The notes under the pieces: generated by a model | Told to the model about the DNA's origin: nothing | Seen by the model: only the letters and a program-made list of their open reading frames with translations | Database searches by the model: none | Source of the DNA: JAKOWB01 sp038363005 | Lineage (GTDB): Bacteria; Pseudomonadota; Alphaproteobacteria; Kiloniellales; JACOMY01 | NCBI GenBank assembly: GCA_038363005.1 | Contig: JBBQBI010000030.1 | Coordinates: 1 to 49,834, forward strand | Reading direction: 5' to 3' | Length of the DNA stretch: 49,834 nt | In this document: positions 46,996 to 49,834 of the stretch, in pieces | How positions within the stretch are numbered: the first letter of the stretch is position 1 | Layout of the letters: the number at the start of each line of letters is the position of its first letter | Made by a program: the position numbers and the translations under genes

Positions 46996-47883
46996 ATGAC
47001 CGCCCTCGCCGCTTTCCTCGACCGCGCCACCGCGGCGCTCGCAGCCGCCGGCATCGCCGACGCGCGGCAGGAGGCGCGCTGGCTAGTCGACGCCCTGCTG
47101 GGTGAGCGGCGGCTCGACGGCGCGCGGGTCTTGAGCGAGGCGGAAACGCAGCGCCTGTCCGCCGCCCTCGCCCGCCGCGCGGCGCGTGAGCCGCTGGACC
47201 GCATCCTGGGCGAGCGCGACTTCTGGAGCCTGACTTTCAGGCTGTCGCCAGCCACGCTGTCGCCACGTCCGGACAGCGAGACCTTGGTCGAGGCGGCGCT
47301 GGGCCTGCTGCCCGACCGCGCGGCGCCCTGGCGGCTGCTCGACCTCGGCACCGGCAGCGGCTGCCTGCTGCTGGCGCTCTTGAGCGAACTGCCGGCGGCG
47401 ACCGGCCTTGGCATCGACCTCTCGGCCGAGGCGGTGGCCACCGCGGGCGGGAACGCCCGGCGCCTGGGGCTGGCGGAGCGCGCGCACTTCCTGGTCGACG
47501 ACTGGGCGCAGGGCCAGGCCGGCCCCTTCGACCTAGTGATCAGCAATCCGCCCTACATCGACAGCGGCCTGCTGCCGGCGCTGGAGCCGGAGGTGCGGCG
47601 CTTCGATCCGGCGCTGGCGCTGGATGGCGGCGCCGACGGCCTGGCGGCCTTTCGCGCGCTGCTGCCGGCGGCGCGGCGCCTGCTGGTGCCCGGCGGCTGG
47701 CTGGTGCTGGAACTGGGCCAGGGTCAGGCCCCGGCGGTGGGGAACCTTGTCCGGGCCGCCGGCCTTACCCATCTGTCCACCCGCGACGACCTGTCCGGCA
47801 TTGCCCGCGCCCTGATGGCGCGGCAGCCGCCGGCCGATGCAGGGGATAAAAAAACGCTTGGAAGCGCGGGGCCAGCCGGCTAG
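46996..47883 (+). CDS. prmC: Release factor glutamine methyltransferase
   Basis: Methylates the Gln of the GGQ motif in RF1 and RF2. The 295-residue product has the N-terminal helical release-factor-binding domain (1-90, RQEARWLVDALLGERR), the SAM motif LLDLGTGSGCLLLALL around 110-125 and the signature N184-P-P-Y187 in VISNPPYIDSG. GGAGAGG lies before the ATG. Its place next to prfA is the conserved prfA-prmC order. Confidence 0.97.
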   Translation: MTALAAFLDRATAALAAAGIADARQEARWLVDALLGERRLDGARVLSEAETQRLSAALARRAAREPLDRILGERDFWSLTFRLSPATLSPRPDSETLVEAALGLLPDRAAPWRLLDLGTGSGCLLLALLSELPAATGLGIDLSAEAVATAGGNARRLGLAERAHFLVDDWAQGQAGPFDLVISNPPYIDSGLLPALEPEVRRFDPALALDGGADGLAAFRALLPAARRLLVPGGWLVLELGQGQAPAVGNLVRAAGLTHLSTRDDLSGIARALMARQPPADAGDKKTLGSAGPAG

Positions 47884-48058
47884 GGTCTTTGCCAGGGGAG
47901 CGCGATGGCGGCTCCCCGGGCCCGCGTGAAGTGGGCAGGCGAACCAACCCCCGACAGGTCACGCAGCGAACCGGTTCGATCGCAGGGCGCGCGTGCATCC
48001 CGTTCGGAGAGCGCCTCGATAGAGCAGCTAGATTCCGACCAACAGTCAAAGAGCTCAC

Positions 48059-49204
48059 ATGAGACAGGGCAATAATGGGCGGCGTCCGCGCGGCGGACGG
48101 CCCAATCGGCGTCCCGGCCCCTTGAAGGCACAGACCTTCGATTCGAACGGCCCCGACGTACGCATCCGCGGCAACGCGCATCAGGTCTATGAGAAGTACC
48201 TGACCTTGGCGCGCGACGCTGGCGTGGCGGGCGACCGCGTGCTGGGCGAGAGCTACTACCAGTACGCCGAGCACTACTACCGCATCATCCATGAATCGAC
48301 CGATCCGGACTCGCCCGGCAGCCACCGGCCGCACTTCCGCGACCCACGCTACGACGACCGCGACTGGCAGGGCCGTGACTGGGACGCCACCGGCGAGGAC
48401 GAGGGCTACCAGGGCCAGGATGGCCAGCCGCAGGGCGGTCAGCCACAGGATGGCCAACCCCAAGGTGGGCAGCCCCAGGGTGGGCAGGGTTATGGCGGCC
48501 AGGGCGGCGGTTACCAGGGTGGCGGCCAGCAGGGTGGTGGCCAGCAGGGCAACTACCAGGGCGGCCAGCGCAACCAGCGGCACGACAACCAGCGCAACGA
48601 TGGCCAGCGCAACGAGGGCCAGCGCAATGACGGCCAGCGCGGCCAGCGCTATGAAGGCCAACGCAACGATAGCCAGCGCAACGATAGCCAACGCAACGAT
48701 GGCCAGCGCAACGATGGCCAGCGTAATGAAGGCCAGCGCAACGAGGGCCAACGTCACGAGGGCCAGCGCAACGAAGGTCAGCGCCATGAAGGCCAGCGCA
48801 ACGACGCCCCGCGCGCTGACGCGCCGCGCAACGACACCCAGCGGGCTGAAGCCCCGCGCGGCGAACGCAACGAGGCGCAGGTCGAGCGCCGCCAGCCACG
48901 CCAGCCACAGCCGGCAGAACCCGTCGCCGAGCGGGTCGACGAGGACGATCGCTCCGGTCTGGAGCGCGCGCTCGGTGGCCGCGCCCCGGTGACCGCCGAG
49001 CCCGAGCTTGAGGTCGCCGCCGAGATCGTGGCGCCGCAGCCGGAGCGGCCGGCGCCACGCGGTCGCAGTCGCCTGCGTCGACGCGCGGGCCAGGACGATG
49101 CCGTCGAGCCGGCCGGTCCGGCGCGCCGCGCCTTTCCGCCACGCGCCGATGACGACGAGACCCCCGCCGCTGTGGCTGAAGAGCCGGCGGGCGACGACAA
49201 GTAG
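48059..49204 (+). CDS. DUF4167 domain protein with long Gln/Arg/Asn repeat tail
   Basis: A 381-residue protein. Residues 1-85 form the conserved DUF4167 domain (MRQGNNGRRPRGGRPN, FDSNGPDVRIRGNAHQVYEKYLTLARDAGVAGDRVLGESYYQYAEHYYRI). A Gly/Gln-rich tract follows (about 121-175), then a pentapeptide array QRN(D/E)G at about 178-249, then a charged, Ala/Pro-rich C-terminus. The rest is likely disordered and highly basic/polar, suggesting RNA or ribosome contact, but function is unknown. It always lies downstream of prmC in this group. The array length is expected to vary between strains. Confidence 0.9.
   Translation: MRQGNNGRRPRGGRPNRRPGPLKAQTFDSNGPDVRIRGNAHQVYEKYLTLARDAGVAGDRVLGESYYQYAEHYYRIIHESTDPDSPGSHRPHFRDPRYDDRDWQGRDWDATGEDEGYQGQDGQPQGGQPQDGQPQGGQPQGGQGYGGQGGGYQGGGQQGGGQQGNYQGGQRNQRHDNQRNDGQRNEGQRNDGQRGQRYEGQRNDSQRNDSQRNDGQRNDGQRNEGQRNEGQRHEGQRNEGQRHEGQRNDAPRADAPRNDTQRAEAPRGERNEAQVERRQPRQPQPAEPVAERVDEDDRSGLERALGGRAPVTAEPELEVAAEIVAPQPERPAPRGRSRLRRRAGQDDAVEPAGPARRAFPPRADDDETPAAVAEEPAGDDK
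48590..48805 (+). repeat. In-frame 15-bp tandem repeat encoding QRN(D/E)G
   Basis: Thirteen full pentad codon sets, one three-residue partial unit (QRG) and a final incomplete unit. Variants are N/H/Y at position 3, D/E at 4 and G/S at 5. Synonymous differences (CAG/CAA, CGC/CGT, AAC/AAT) show the array is not freshly duplicated. Confidence 0.9.
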
Positions 49205-49312
49205 CCGTTCCACCGGGCCGGCCGACAGCCGGACCCCGGGGAGCTTTCGAGGTCAGGAGCCGCGCACGCCTGCGCCCGCCGCCGGTGTCAGCCGGCAGCA
49301 GGAGTGCCGCGC

Positions 49313-49834
49313 ATGCCCGATAGCCTGAACGACAGCTTCACGCCGCTGTTTCCGCTGGGTCCCGACACCACGCCCTACAAGCGGCTGGGCGACGGCGGCG
49401 TCACCACCGTCGACTTCGACGGCCAGGAGATCATCAGGGTCCCGGCGGAATCGCTGCGCCTGCTGGCCGAGCAGGCCTTCATGGACATCAACCACCTGCT
49501 GCGCCCCGGGCACCTGCAGCAGCTGGCGGCGATCCTCGAGGACCCCGAGGCCTCGCCGAACGACCGCTTCGTCGCCTTCGACCTGCTGAAGAACGCCAAC
49601 ATCGCGGCCGGCGGCTTGCTACCCATGTGCCAGGACACCGGCACCGCCATCATCATGGGCAAGAAGGGCCGCCGCATCTTCACCCGGGGCGGCGACGAGG
49701 CCGCGCTCTCCGCCGGCGTGCTCGATGCCTACAACAAGAAGAACCTGCGCTACAGCCAGCTGGCGCCGCTCTCCATGTTCGAGGAGAAGAACACGCGCAA
49801 CAACCTGCCGGCGCAGATCGACCTCTATGCCGAG
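49313..49834 (+). CDS. Class I fumarate hydratase, N-terminal part (cut by window edge)
   Basis: The first 174 residues of an iron-sulfur fumarase, which interconverts fumarate and malate in the TCA cycle. The start MPDSLNDSFTPLFPLGPDTTPYKRL and the cluster Cys in PMCQDTGTAIIMGKKGRRIFT are those of the large single-chain class I enzymes (about 500-550 residues). AGGAG lies about eight bases before the ATG. The rest is beyond base 49834, including the other cluster Cys residues. The gene begins 108 bases after DUF4167. Confidence 0.93.
   Translation, partial: MPDSLNDSFTPLFPLGPDTTPYKRLGDGGVTTVDFDGQEIIRVPAESLRLLAEQAFMDINHLLRPGHLQQLAAILEDPEASPNDRFVAFDLLKNANIAAGGLLPMCQDTGTAIIMGKKGRRIFTRGGDEAALSAGVLDAYNKKNLRYSQLAPLSMFEEKNTRNNLPAQIDLYAE

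Noticed and set aside
47960..48000. GGTTCGATCGC segment resembling the T-arm of a tRNA
   Set aside because: No acceptor or anticodon stems can be drawn around it.
48414..48810. Tandem repeats as a CRISPR array
   Set aside because: Units are 15 bp, contiguous, in frame and lack spacers; they are coding repeats.

Overview
The window is a GC-rich chromosomal segment with almost uninterrupted bacterial genes. It looks like an alphaproteobacterium, most likely of the order Rhodospirillales. The evidence is the gene order secA / parvulin / argJ, then an NDUFAF5-type methyltransferase / comF / grxC / nitrilase / DUF1178, then ubiG / lysC / ptsP / RodZ-like / ispG / hisS / prfA / prmC / DUF4167. Three families of palindromic intergenic repeats of the kind common in alphaproteobacterial genomes also fit. 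No rRNA, tRNA, CRISPR array, transposase or phage gene was recognised. The assignment rests on gene content, not on a marker-gene tree.

Layout. 1-5.5 kb: secA (minus strand), a divergent secreted parvulin, argJ and a 45-residue lipoprotein. 5.6-8.8 kb: a Bcr/CflA-type exporter, an orphan TAXI-type binding protein (minus) and a LysE-type exporter. 8.8-20.2 kb: the translation block thrS, infC, rpmI, rplT, pheS, pheT, lepA. It is interrupted between infC and rpmI by a class II aldolase-like gene and a DadA-like oxidoreductase, with repeats on both sides. 20.2-26.3 kb: a C45-type acyltransferase/hydrolase, a MutT-type Nudix protein, a ribbon-helix-helix protein, two methyltransferases, comF, grxC, an amidase and DUF1178. 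26.3-30.6 kb: an accessory pair made of a TPR plus outer-membrane barrel protein and an 890-residue exported FecR-domain protein. 30.6-34.3 kb: choline sulfatase, its divergent LysR regulator and a DMT transporter. 34.3-49.8 kb: ubiG, lysC, ptsP, a RodZ-like protein, a small GHNGGPPLE protein divergent from a cupin regulator, ispG with an overlapping sulfotransferase-like gene, hisS, a glutamyl-tRNA reductase, prfA, prmC, a repeat-rich DUF4167 protein and the start of a class I fumarase.

Most promising for novelty is 26.3-30.6 kb. The first gene has the architecture of Slam (type XI secretion) outer-membrane proteins. The second has a signal peptide, a FecR domain and a C-terminal part resembling the small barrel of Slam cargo proteins such as TbpB. 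A run of 12 G residues occupies the Shine-Dalgarno position of the first gene, a plausible slipped-strand switch. Other points of interest are an infC gene that appears to start at ATA, a glutamyl-tRNA reductase in a lineage that normally makes 5-aminolevulinate by another route, a structured pheT-lepA spacer, and an 18-bp palindrome holding a -10 box right at the start of the cupin regulator.
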